Of a stretch of 64,000 nucleotides of DNA, positions 35,849 through 47,425 are shown one piece after another. The stretch's first letter is position 1; every line of letters starts with the position of its first letter. The stretch spans positions 124,001 through 188,000 of the forward strand of contig MU401474.1 of the NCBI GenBank assembly GCA_022579005.1, given 5' to 3'. The stretch is from Poronia punctata (Eukaryota > Ascomycota > Sordariomycetes > Xylariales > Xylariaceae). The notes under the pieces are model-generated. The model saw nothing but the letters and a program-made list of their open reading frames with translations. It made no database searches and was not told the origin of the DNA. The position numbers and the translations under genes are program-made.

Positions 35849-37799
35849 TTAGGCTTCTCCTTTGGTATTCGGGCAATCCCCTCCCCCTCCTAGATATTTG
35901 CTCATCACCGCCTTGAAATCGTTTTCATCCACGACCGCACCGCTACCTCCGCATTTGGCCTTCTTTTGCAGGTCCGAGCAAAGCCCGTCGAGATCGATAT
36001 CGCCAGATTGCACTTTAGGACAGCCCTGTAGTTTTTCCCTGTTCCCGCTAGTCAGTCGCTGTTTTTCCTCATCTCCTCTCGGCTACTGCCCGACGTTATC
36101 ACTTACCAGATGTTGTTGCACGTAAGCAACTTTCCGTTGGCTGCTGTTACGATCGTATCCTCGTTTTCTTTTCTAGCGTCGATTTCGGCACATATATCCT
36201 TCTTCGCCGGCTTGGGGCTGGGTACCGCAGGTGCATTGAATGGCGCTACAAAGTCCATGTCAAAGGCATCATTGAAGAAACCGTCATCGAATGAATTGGT
36301 CAACACGCGAGCCTGCGGTTCACGGTAGTCACCGAATAACTGCGGGTCAAATTGGCCGCCGTTCTGTTGCGTTAACCATTCAAAATTGCTGTAGTCGAGG
36401 CTGCTAAAATTGTCAAAGCCTAGAAACCAAGTTAGTGGCGTGCATCTTGACGAAATAAACTGCGGCCGTCTACTGACCAGAAGCATTTCCATCGGCTAAA
36501 CCTGAATTCTCTTCGCCGATTGTCGTCAAAGTCTCTAGGGGTTTGAAACCTGTTGGTGACTGGGTAAATGGCTCGGGTGAGGTGCCACACGACGAACTGG
36601 GGCCCATGACCGAGTTGGAACATGAAGATGGTGAACCCGTGTTCGCTCCATTGACGCTGTACTGGGCCGAATCCAGACTGTTCCTAGAACCGCTATTCGT
36701 GCTGACGCTGTCGGTGGAATGCGGGTTGCCAATTAGGTTTGCTAAGCCGGACGACGGCACAAACGTGTCCTTCCCTTGACTCTCCGTCTGCAAGGCATCT
36801 GCCGAGCCAGCTCCATTAGGAGCTCTTGCCTGAGTCTCCTGGCTAGCATTGCTGGGGCCGGATGGCGGTGAAGGATAAGACGGTGCAGTTGAAGTAGAGC
36901 TAGGGAATATACCAAATTTGGGAAACTCAAATTGGAAGTTCACATCGTTGATGTTGTGGATTGCCGCACTGCCAAACGACGACTGGCCTCGAGCGGCCCC
37001 AGATGTCGAGCGTGTATTGTTGCTCAGCATAGCCAGCTTCTTCTTATATTGTTCAAGCTCCGCGTTCATCTGCTCTACTTGAGCCCGCAGATGATTGTTC
37101 TCATTGTTTGCGGCGGCTGATGCCTTCTCCAACTCTTCTACTTTCGTCTCTAGGTCTTTAAGGTGCCTCTCTTTGCGTTCTCGGAAAGCACGCTGAGCAG
37201 CACGGTTCTGTGCTTTCCGCTTCTGTATCGGGTGTCAGACAATGAGCTCGTGTTGGGCAATGTAGACTTGAAAAACTTACCGAGCTCGGTTCATTTGTGA
37301 GAGGCTTGCGGCCAGGCTTCTTGGGCACCTTCCCTTCACTCTCTCTCCGCTTTGCGCCATTTTCAGCCTCTTCGTCATCTTCATCGTCCTCAGGATGACT
37401 CCTCTTATCCGACGACTCGTTGTCTGGAGAGCTGGCCTTGGAGCTATCTTTAACGTTATCACTATCTGCAGGGCTCAAACCAGGTAGATCCCCAATCATC
37501 CGCCCTTGACCATCGACTTGACCGTCGTTGGCAAAGTCAAAGTCGAAACCGCTATCTGTACCAATGTCATAGTCATAATCGAGGAATGAACCATCGCCCT
37601 GGTTGCTAGCATCGTTGAAACCACTGTTCTTTTGGGGCTGGGGCTGGGCAGGCGAGGTAGTTAAGGATTCCGGTGTCAATGAACCTTGTCCATTTTTGGC
37701 GCTGTCCGGTTGGTTCGAGGTCAAGGCTCGAAACAAAAGGTTTTGCTGTACAGGCGTGAGGATGAAGTTTGGGATCAGACCGGGCCGAGCTGACGCCAT
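35849..37799 (-). CDS. yap1: AP-1-like bZIP transcription factor (Yap1 orthologue)
   Basis: Redox-regulated activator of antioxidant genes that is held in the nucleus when its cysteines are oxidised. Exons 37799-37281, 37222-36478, 36419-36107 and 36038-35849 give 588 residues. The second donor is GTCAGT; the others are GTAAGT. The basic region KRKAQNRAAQRAFRERKER starts at residue 174, exactly at the first intron, and runs into a leucine-zipper coiled coil (LETKVEELEKAS...). The Pro/Ser-rich middle holds an n-CRD-like pair, SPSSCSNSVMGPSSSCGTSPEP. The C-terminal c-CRD has Cys at 522, 532, 546, 555 and 581 around an export-signal-like segment (IDLDGLCSDL). The order bZIP, n-CRD, c-CRD identifies Yap1/Pap1/NapA rather than Atf1 or Cpc1. 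An inverted repeat of bZIP half-sites lies 65 bp upstream of the start codon. Confidence 0.95.
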
Positions 37800-40700
37800 T
37801 GTGAAATAAGGCGTTATAGGATTGAACTATAGAGTCGTTTGTAGAATATTCGCTAACACCGAGTGACTGATGGATCAGTCAGAAGCACAGACGACTTGTG
37901 CCGAGACGCCGCGGCTTCGAGCACGGAATGGTCTGGATCTACTCGATATCGTTTGCGTAGACGGCCTTATAGGGATTGTAGCTTTTGGTTGACAAAGACG
38001 ATGAGCAACGACTTGGGTCGTGGATCAAGTCAAGCCTTGGTTGGTTGCAAGTGTGACGCAATCCACCATCAAACCACGAGGCCTTGGAACAGCAAACGTG
38101 GCTTCGGCTCGTTTCGACGCAAGCACGTACAATTCGCTTCCAAAGTTTAGGGTAGGCTTGTCTGCCTGAACCGGGCTCTCCAGAGACTGGATGATTATAG
38201 ATAGAGTATTCCGCAAGGACAGTACGTGCACGAATTGAGAGTCGTCGGATTCTATCACGGATGGACTCCGACTCTTGACCCTTAATCGGACCAATCGGGG
38301 GCGTTCACCAATGCAAGCAAAGTAGGCGAGTGGTCAACAAGAGCCTTATTGTCAAGATAATACTAGGCCAGTATAGCGGCAAATTGGGGGACTGGACTCG
38401 TCTCTTTACTCTTCCGCATGCAAGAATCCGAGACGAAGAAGTGATCAGGGGCTGAATGTTCGTGTAGGTATGAAACCACAGGTCCAGTTCCAAAAAGTGA
38501 CCGAAGGAAATGGAGAGAGGGGGCCAGAAGAGCACCGCAAAATCCGATTTGTAAGCTAGCCAGAACCAGTATACCAGACTTTTCCCATATGTACTCGTAA
38601 AGGGTTAAACTGCCACTGCCCGTTGGGACAAGTTAGGTGGGGGTAAGCCTAGCGCTTTCTTTCTAATAAAAGTTCACTGCCTTTTGACCTATGCCAACAT
38701 AGGCTACCGTAAACCTAAGGAGCTAGACAGGTGGTAAAGCCTGAATACCTAGTGGTAGGTTGCTATCAATTGTACGTGTACAAGTAGGTAGGTACTTGTA
38801 CTCGTGTGTGTCCTTTGCCTTGTTGGCCCGATCACCCTCGGACATAGCGGGATTCTTTGGGGTCTCGAAACTTGGGTGGCTGTCCAACCTGTTATGGCAG
38901 GTCAAACCGTGCGTTAACCGGCCATTTCTAAACCAACCTCTACAAGTACCTGCAGTATTGCGGGGGGTTAAAGTGGGAGGCGAGAAGCAGATATCCATAT
39001 TTGAGGCACTTGGCTCACCCATTAATACAGCATTACACTTGTTAATACCTATTATCTTTATGTACTCGTACTCTATCTGATCTGTAAAAGTTTGTACAAA
39101 TATGTAGAAAAGAAAACGTTAATACCTAAAGGATATACGACTACTTGGCTAAGTTTGATATAGTTAGACTGTGCTACAGGCAGATGCCGGCGTTATAATT
39201 TTTGTGTGATTGCGTATTTGTACACGTACGTGTAGTTCCAATGCTTCTAACCTACTCGTAGATGTCCAACAAAGGCTCTAAATAATACGAGTAGAGCGAT
39301 TCTAATAAAGTGTACCCTACACGCAGGGTCCAAGTGGCCAGCCTAAAGCCATCTTACCCTAATTAAGCTACAGGTTCATCCTTCAGAATCCGCATGCATA
39401 TTAGTATTCTGACAGTAGTTCAGAGGGGTAGTTGTTGTGGGAAGCCGAAAGGGATACCTATGTATTATGCTCTGGTTGTCTACAAAAAGGAATATTGGGC
39501 AAATAGGACTGTGGGCTTCATGAGGCGCGCCCTATTATTACCTGGACCGATCATGCCGTGCCCCTACCTACTACTGTAAGACACCTAAACCCCTATATTA
39601 ACTGAGTAGGCAGACAGGTAACGACGTAGGCCCGTAGGTAGGCCTACGAGTATTTCGTAATATATTTTTGAGATACACCTTTCATCAACTCTTGGAGTCG
39701 GTGTTACACGTTTACCGACGGACGAACCCTATCGCCACATGTAAAGCACCTGCACATACAGGGCGGCCAGTCCAATAAGTAGGTACCTACCTACCCGCCA
39801 TGCAAACACCCAACCAATGAGACTCGGTGACGGTGACTCTTCTCCGCGGCCAATAGGCCACTTGGCTGTTTTTTAGCGTATCCTACATCTGCAGGCTGAC
39901 AGGAAAACAGGGGCCAGCTCGTTAATGGGTTTTGCAATAGGCGGTAACCTGGCCTTTTTGTCACTAACCCTAGACCTCCTAGGCAGAAGAAGTTAGAGCG
40001 TATCAGGCACGCCAGTTACGGTATCGCTGAATGTTCTGCCCACGGTTTGTCTCTGTTGCCGCAACGCACAGAGAATAAGTATGTGTACGAGTATGAAGCC
40101 CGCTCGGCCGCTCGGGTTCTGCTCGGACACTGGCAGAACTGGTCCACAACGTTCTGGTTCTACCGCGTTAGGAGATGCGCGTCAATTCGGCTGGTGCGAT
40201 CGTCGCTTGGTCGAGCTCGGCTCAGGCTCGGCGTAGCATATGGACGACCGAACACTTTGACGGGAAGATACTGAGTTGATGTTTTGAATAGGTATCACAT
40301 ATGTGGAGAGACGTCGGCGATCCGAACGGCCAACGAAATATACACCATTTCTTCTTTTAGATGTGAGTGAGGATTTGCTTGGGGCCGCTTCACAACTTCG
40401 AGATCGTCAACACCCACTGTACATGTAAGGACTTCCGAAATACAATTTCACCATGTTGACCCAGGTCGTCCTTTCCTTCCTCGTTTTTAAACTATCGCGC
40501 AATGCTGTAAACACGGGTCTTTTTCCCCTCTTTTAAAAAAAAGAAGCCATTCTCAAAGCCCGGATAGAGTCCGTATGATGATGATACTGGCGCCGAGTCG
40601 TTATCCCACTGGACTGCTAATGAACAGGTGGTCACCATCCTTCCAACATTCAAGCCTTGTTTCTAAAATATGGTCGACGTTATGCAAGTTGGCCTGCGAG

Positions 40701-40841
40701 CTGAGCCAACGCGCATCACATAGGTAAGTAGGTAGTGGGTACATGTAAAAGTTGCAATTACGTCTACTCGTAAACAACTTTGAAACCCAATATTCCGTTC
40801 TTCTCGAGAAACAATCCGGTCCTTAATCGGCCACCTTCAGG
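37800..40841. other. Intergenic, 3.0 kb, upstream of yap1 and of the phosphotransferase gene
   Basis: This is a divergent intergenic region with no convincing coding frame; frames at 38723-39080 and 37863-38150 lack protein character. ACTCGTA/TACGAGT heptamers are dense between 38590 and 40770. Palindromic ACGTGT words occur at about 38772 and 39225. Confidence 0.5.
37864..37881. promoter_or_regulatory. Perfect inverted repeat TGACTGAT-GG-ATCAGTCA before yap1
   Basis: Two 8-bp arms are separated by GG, 65 bp upstream of the yap1 start codon. Each arm starts with TGAC, the half-site recognised by AP-1 and CREB-type bZIP proteins. Spacing between the half-sites is wider than in a standard AP-1 or CRE site, so binding by one dimer is not assured. 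It could be a regulatory site or a short leader hairpin. Confidence 0.45.
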
Positions 40842-42264
40842 ATGAAGTGGTCTTGCGCGTTTCAGCCATGCGACCGGCCAGCTTTAAGATCGCTCCACGG
40901 ACAGTGTGAGATTTGCAACCGACATTTCTGCGCAAAGCATGTGACATCTGCGCTGCATACTTGTCCTACAGTTGAGGTTGAAATAGGCCAAACGGTACTC
41001 GAAGGGGGCTAGGTTATCTGACATTGTCACAGGATATCAACGCAATATACGCATCAGGAGACCCTACGACGCTTGAAGATTTAAAATCAGTCTGGGGAAG
41101 CGGGGCAAAGCAGTCATCTCTGGATTACTAGCGGCTATCGATTCTGACGCACTTCGTCTACGTGCAGAGAGTCTACGGGATGGGATGAAATGTACTGTCA
41201 AGCTGCCATCAGCCAATCAGGCATATGGCAACTATGACGTTCTTAATAGGCGTAACTACCACGGTTCCGTTGTTTTTGACGATGGCAAGACTTGGTTGGC
41301 AAGGTTCCGACTCCCGAATCATTGCGACCCTCCGGTGCAAGAGAGGAACTTCGATAGACTGAGCGAATTTGCAACATATCGTTTTCTTGCCAGCACTAAT
41401 ATTCCAGTCCCGGAGGTGTATGACTTTGCTGATGACGACGACCCTACGAATCCTGTCGGCGCTGGGTACATTCTGCTTGAAAAGCTAGCGGGGAAGCCAT
41501 TGGCCTGGCATGAAGCAAGCGAGGTGCAGAAATACATTTTTTTTCGGCAGTTGGCAGATATATATGCCCGGCTGAAACAGCATCCTCTCGACGGGCTAGG
41601 ACGTCTACAGCTCTCATCTAAGGGGCTACCAAAAGTCGGGCCTGCCTTTTTCGACTATGATTCAAGTGAAAACTTGATCCCATTCGGCCCATTCAGTAAT
41701 TCAAACGACTATTACACCGCTTTGATTCACCAAAGAATCCAACTCATCAAAACCGGGGAGATAGCAAGTTCCGCACCTCGAGATCAATATCTTGTCTACA
41801 TGAGTCTGCTCGACTCTCTCCCACCAAATGAGTCAGGCCCCTTTTTCATTTGTCATGTGGATTCCAGGGACACGAATTTCCTAATCGACGATGACTACAA
41901 CATCACCGGCATCATCGATTGGGAGCTGGCCATTTTTACTGCGAAAAGCGCGGCGTTCCAATCACCTCTTATGCTCTACAATTTAGGCGAAATTTTCGAC
42001 GAAGGACTCTCAACGCCAAGCGAGGATGAAAAGCGTCTTTCTAAGATCCTGCGGGAGGAGGAGGGGGCAGCCGAACTTTCTACACTGGCCGAGAATAAGT
42101 TGCACTTTAGAGTCGACCAAGTCATTGAGGCTGACCCCTGGAATCGGGAAAACTTTGTGGCCGTTTTCAGTGGGTGGTGGAAGGCCGCCCACGGGGTGGA
42201 AGTATTTGACTGGGAGACGTGGTATAAGAAAGCACTTGAGATGTATGGTGATGGAGGCCTTTGA
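40842..42264 (+). CDS. Aminoglycoside-phosphotransferase-like protein with N-terminal Cys/His cluster; apparent frameshift
   Basis: Member of the fungal APH/choline-kinase-like family. Exon 1 from 40842 codes for a zinc-finger-like cluster with Cys5, Cys10, Cys22, Cys25, His28, Cys30, His33, His39 and Cys41. A 56-bp intron (40977-41032) with a CTGAC branch point and CACAG acceptor follows. The next frame is open only to a TAG at 41129-41131, while the kinase-like body is in another frame that is blocked upstream by TGA at 41074-41076. A shift must therefore occur between 41077 and 41128, and no GT/AG pair there makes an intron. The body (frame of the ATG at 41185, stop 42262-42264) has AGYILLEKLAGK, the catalytic-loop motif HVDSRDTNFL and GIIDWE, so the enzyme core is intact. 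Either the gene is broken, or the read has an indel, or translation starts at 41185. Substrate unknown; drug resistance should not be assumed. Confidence 0.75.
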
Positions 42265-43753
42265 GGTGAGTTTACATAGTGGCACGACACACATATCGGT
42301 TGGCTTCTAAAAGAAAACTCTTAGAGGCTATTCTAAACATATGGATTTGAATATAGAACAGGTCAACACGAATGGGTAGTAGAGTGATAGTCAGTTGCCG
42401 TAGTGAAACTAGCCTAGTAATCAACTTTTAAAGCGCGCCGTGCTAGTGATCACTACATACGCGTATTAGGACTGAAGCCTTTCATAAACAGGTTTAAATA
42501 TATATCATGTATCTAGACTGCTACTGACATACAAAGAGGCCATCTTTTCTTGTAGGCAAGCACTTAATCTCTTTAGCACATGACAACATGCCCTGGCATG
42601 CGTTGGCAGGGGGTCAGCTCCGTGGCAAGGGTGAAATGCGGTAGGCATGCACGACTTCAGGGTACCTACACGTGAGGGTGAATATCCCCCGAGGGTTGTG
42701 TCCTTGCTGTCAGTAGCCAATCGGTAGTTCAAATAACGTGTTGTTGTAGTATGATGCCGCCATAACTCAGGTTTATCCTAGTTCTAACATTACTCTACCT
42801 ACTAGGGGGTCCAAGCACATTAAACTTGAAAATAGAATGGTAGAATTCCGGTAGATATTGGGTAGTTATCATGTGTAGGGTACCTTAGTTGAGGAGCAAT
42901 CTACATCGACTTTAACATAGGACTCGGAGAGATAGTAAATAAACAGTATGATACACAAATCGAATCTCTTCTTACTAATAGATGTTTATCCCTCTATATT
43001 AGGTCCTAACAATACATGTATATTGTAGAAACCTCTAAAACTGTGATAACCTCGTAGGTCGTTGTTTTATTGTAGGGTAGGCTAGGAGGTAGAGGTATCG
43101 ATCCAGCAGCTGGAGGTTTGGCTACCAAATGATGCCAGGCGGGTTCCAGGTGCTGACAGCCGAAATCAAGCATCCCATCTCACTTCCATTTGGTTGGAGC
43201 GGTGGGTAGTACTAACCTAGGTACCTCCTCTTCCGGAGGGGTACCTGCGGCCTGAGGTGGCTACCTCCTAACCAAAGGTTCCCCGTCCCCGCATTCCTCC
43301 TCGAACGACGATGTCCTGTTACATACACTAGGTATCTAGGTGTGCATGCTTTATCCTTGCCAACCACTGGAATAGAGCAATCTGGCACTAAACGGGGCAA
43401 TAGGTACGCGCGTAGGTGAGTAGGTTAGGTACCTGCTGACCTACCTGGAAGTTGTCGAGGCTGTGGGCGGGCCAACCTATGATAGCCTTAATTCAGTCCC
43501 GCGTACGTCAATACCTCGACATACTTAGGTATCACAAAGCTTCTATTACATTGTCAACTTCTGGGTTTAATCCCGTAGCACGAATGAAAACGTTAAGCAT
43601 ACAATATTATAAGTAATCATTTGTCCCTCATTGGGATCATTCCGTGTACATACATAACCTGCATATATCTGCTATCGAGGCATCCCCAAAGCTCGCCTCA
43701 CGGGGTCCCTATCTGCGAACCCGAGAGCACCCGATGATACAGAATCCGTAAAC
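42265..43753. other. Intergenic, 1.5 kb
   Basis: No gene was recognised. Short A/T-rich stretches and AGGTACCT-like words are present. The 300 bases before 43754 should include the promoter of the BSD-domain gene. Confidence 0.5.
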
Positions 43754-45286
43754 ATGGATCTCGCATATGATCATATCGTTGAGGAATCGCTGCCCAAGGA
43801 CGACAACGATGAGTCCTCGAAGCGGCCCGAGTCCACTCTTAACGCGGACATCCAAGAAGCATACCGCGCTTTCTCCAGCAGCAGCTGGGGAAGCTGGTTG
43901 GGTGGTACTGTTGGGAAGGTGGTGAAACAGGTATGCCACAATAGGATTCCCCAAGGGGGTATTATGATGACCGTCTTTATCTGACATAATGTTTCCTCTG
44001 CTACCATAGGGCGAATCCGTATACCGCGAAGCAAGCCAAGAAGTCACCTCCCTCGGCGTCGATGCTTCGAGGAGCCTTGCACAACTCCGGGCACGCGCCC
44101 TATCCTTAACCACGGCGCCGCCGGCTTTCGCAACGCAACAGGCCGCCGGTCAAAGCGGAGACGACGATGCCGAGACCACGCCGACTACGTCTAGAGCCCC
44201 CGGATCTTCTGACGACGCCCTGGCCAAAGAATCCGAATCGGTCATCTCCCGCTTACGGGCTGAAGCTGCCAAGAGACTGAAAGATATCCAGCGAGCAGAA
44301 GATGCGGCGGATGAGGCCCTCTTGAAGTTCGGCTCCAACGTTCGAGATTTCTTCAAAGACGCCATTATAGTGAAACCGGCTGCTTCTGACGCAGAGGGAG
44401 GCGGCAGCCGTTTCGAGAGCAAGGATGATTCTGGCAAGCGAGTTATCCACAGTTCACGTTACGACGCACAGCTACATGTTCTGCACACTACTGAGAAGAG
44501 CTTTACCGATGACCCTGCCACTGCCGAGTATGCAGAGTGGGCCAAGACTTTTGATGCCGACGCAAAGACGGAGAATATCAGTGCGGATTTGGCCAAATAC
44601 CCCGAGCTACGTGCCAATATGGAAAAGCTTGTACCTGGTCGGGTCCCTTATGCCGATTTCTGGAAGCGCTACTACTTCTTGAGACACAGCATCGAGACGG
44701 CGGAAGCTCGTCGACGAGATCTACTAAAAGGTCGGTCTATTTACACTCCCGGTATCTTGTTATCTATACTAACATACTATGCTATCTAGCCGCGTCCGCT
44801 GAAGAAGAGATTGGTTGGGGCGATGAGGAGTCGGACGAGGAATCGTCCGAAGAGGAATCAGAGGAGGAGTCCGAGGAGAAATCGGATAAAAAATCCGAGA
44901 AGAAACCGGAAAAGAAGTCGAAAGAGGAATCCGACGACGAATCCGAGGAAGAAGAATCCGACGAAGACTCCGAGGAGGACTCTGATGAGGATTCTGACGA
45001 AGATTCCGATGAAGATTCTGATGAAGAAGCCGCCCCAGTCAAAACCGCAGCCAAGATTCAGAGGCCCGGCTCGACCGAGTCCTCAACCACGATCCACCCA
45101 CCCACCAAGGCATCGACTCATCTGAAGCCTTCAGAGCCCCGTAAGTCAAACGACGAGAAGTCTCAAGCGGACAGCGATACTAGCTATGATGTGGTCGGAG
45201 CCGCCTCTGGCAACCCCAGCCAGGCACCGAGCAGTCCCAAGGACACAAGAAAGGTGGAGGACAGCGACGACGAAGAATGGGAGTAA
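43754..45286 (+). CDS. BSD-domain protein with acidic tail (Dos2-like)
   Basis: Three exons (43754-43930, 44010-44730, 44790-45286) encode 464 residues. The BSD domain is seen around residues 225-285, ending in [13 protein letters not shown] with the diagnostic Phe276-Trp277. The N-terminal half has an amphipathic segment ([17 protein letters not shown]). From about residue 305 to 375 the protein is almost entirely Glu, Asp, Ser and Lys. It ends DSDDEEWE. The second intron uses an unusual GTCGGT donor but has a clear CTAAC branch point and TAG acceptor. BSD domains occur in TFIIH p62 and in yeast Dos2; the layout here fits the Dos2-like group, whose function is poorly known. It converges on the Tsr2 gene 251 bp downstream. 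Confidence 0.85.
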
Positions 45287-45537
45287 ACACGACGCAACGC
45301 TTATGCAGAGAGAAACGACATCGGTCTTGAGAATTCGTAATTGGCGTTATGGGGGTGCTTTTTGCAGCTTGGATGGGTATGGGCTATGTATTTCCACCCT
45401 GACTTACCACGATCAAGGACATCCTGGCTGCCGTGTCCTAAGCGTGGAAGTACGCTTCAGAAGCGGAGGCCATTTCGGCCCAGGGCGAGTCGCGACGTAG
45501 AGCAGGATATTTCTTTGCCTTTGACATTGACAATGCA

Positions 45538-46280
45538 TCACTTCTTCCTCCTTGATGGGACTAGTTCAAACCCGTCTTCGTCTATTTGGGGTTGTGGCTT
45601 TTCCTTGGGAGCAACCGCCACTAAGGGGGGCGCTTCGTCCATATCAACATCTCCGTCCTCGTTTTCGTCGCCCTCCTCGTCATCTTCATCGCTGTCCCAA
45701 TCTGTATCCTGCTCCTGCTCAGCTGCAGCCTGCGCGACAACTTTCTTGCCTTTCGTATCAAGCCAACGCGCCCTCAGTTCCCCGACGAGGGAGAAATCGC
45801 CCGCGGCACACTGAGCGCGACATTTCATAATGCGGTCGGCGACCTCAGCCTCGGATTGGTCGTCGATATTAGCCTCGAATTCGTCGAACATAACTTGCAG
45901 GAGGGTCTCTTCGATTTCCTCGGCGATCGGTTCATCGGGTAGTTTATTCTTGTTCGGCTGCGGCTCGGATGATTTCGGTTGGTCGTTGGTTTGCGACGAG
46001 GTTGAGGCAGCGGTTACTAAGTCGGTGAAGCTGGGAAACATGTCGACAATAACGCCTGCTAACCAGTCCCGTTTGTCAGACGAATCGGGGCCACCCCAGT
46101 TGTTTTGTACGGCGATTGTTAGAGACTGCCATAAGTGGAGTGATATCGCGACGCCTTGCTCGAATTGTTCTTGTCGGGCCTCTAAAAGCCTTGTTGTTAG
46201 CAACCGGGGGGTGGTAGAGGGGTTCTGATCAGGTTGTTTAACCTACTTGGTGAGGGTCCCTCTGGGGAGGAGGAGGCCAT
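45538..46280 (-). CDS. tsr2: Pre-rRNA-processing protein Tsr2
   Basis: Chaperone-like factor for ribosomal protein eS26, needed for 20S pre-rRNA maturation of the 40S subunit. Two exons, 46280-46247 (MASSSPEGPSP plus one base) and 46181-45538, are separated by a 65-bp intron with a CTAAC branch point and TTTTAG acceptor; the product is 225 residues. The family hallmark is the WGG segment NNWGGPDSSDKRDWLAG near residues 38-54, preceded by QFEQGVAISLHLW. The C-terminal part is acidic (DWDSDEDDEEGDENEDGDVDMDE), which the family uses to bind the basic eS26, and ends in EDGFELVPSRRKK, a typical Tsr2 ending. Neighbouring ribosome-biogenesis genes lie at 51-55 kb. Confidence 0.94.
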
Positions 46281-47425
46281 TGTCGGGTATTGATGTTACT
46301 TTTCTGTGCTGATGAAGTAGATCAGATTCCTTAGAAATATATTGCGCTATCGATTCCTTGCTTCCAGTTACCTCACACTTCATGGGTTTGTTGATGATGG
46401 TGGAGGGGCAATTTTTTGTGATTCTGCCCTGCCCCACCACTTTGGATTACCTAACCCAGACAAATAAGTAACTTTTGGTGGTGGGCCTTTCTATCTGAAC
46501 TGAAAGGTGGGGTACTGAGCTAGCTATTCTAGGTCTAAACATAAGGTCATATCAAAGGAGTACCTGGCCTGGTTTGCAGTATTACCAGCCAGGATTTATG
46601 AGTATGGAGATGCAATGCGATTTGATGATCGGGAAGAGGATCTATAACCTTATTACTATTTTTTGAATTCATCATTGATAAATTAGGTATTACCCAAACG
46701 TGCCAGACTTCTTAAAGGACAGGCGGGCAGGGGCAGGGGCAAGGCTGGTAGGTATTATGATTTTCTTTCCAGTACGAGTACAAGTACATAGGTAGCGTTG
46801 AAAGTGGTGGCTGTAAGCGGTAATGCTGTTCTAGACAAATCGGTGCTAATGCGCCCTAGCAAGATGCCGCCAACGCTGTTTTGTCTTTTATCTTGATGGA
46901 AATGACATCACCACCAGCTCCCATTGGTTATAGGAAAATAACCTTGGTGCCGCTTTTAGTTTGGGCCCTTGGAGACTTTGAAGAGGACATATTTTATGCT
47001 TAAACCAAGTAAACCAAAGTGTATTGGATTAGTCTAGGAATTAACTGTATAATCATGGGGTAATCTGTGTTTCTATGTGCTGATTATATTAAGACAGGTA
47101 TGCAAACATAGAAGTTCATATACACGTACCTAGTTCTGCTAAGGATGTCTGCATGTCTTTGTATTGCCTAGCAAAAGTGAGTGGAGCCAAAGTGTATATT
47201 AAAGCGGCATGTGCACTAAGCCTTATTTGTCGTGTTTTGCACATGGTCCTTGGCATCTGTAGCTATGTACCTTGCTACGTACGTGACATACTCCTGAGCT
47301 TGTTTGCCTTTATTAGAGGGCAGGTACGGTGTGTCATCGAGATAGTTATTCCAAGCTAATCTCTCCCTTTCAGTGTTGTATTCACTTGCCACGGCTGCGT
47401 CCACCGTGAGGCCGAATTTGTAACC
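46281..47425. other. Intergenic, 1.1 kb, divergent
   Basis: This lies between the divergently transcribed Tsr2 gene and the lipase-like gene. No coding frame was recognised. A TACGAGT heptamer sits near 46774. Confidence 0.5.

Noticed and set aside
41185..42264. Antibiotic-resistance gene reading of the phosphotransferase
   Set aside because: The fold is shared by many fungal kinases of unknown substrate, and the motifs do not show aminoglycoside specificity.
44782..45054. Minus-strand Ser/Asp repeat frame
   Set aside because: This is a shadow of the acidic tail of the BSD-domain protein.
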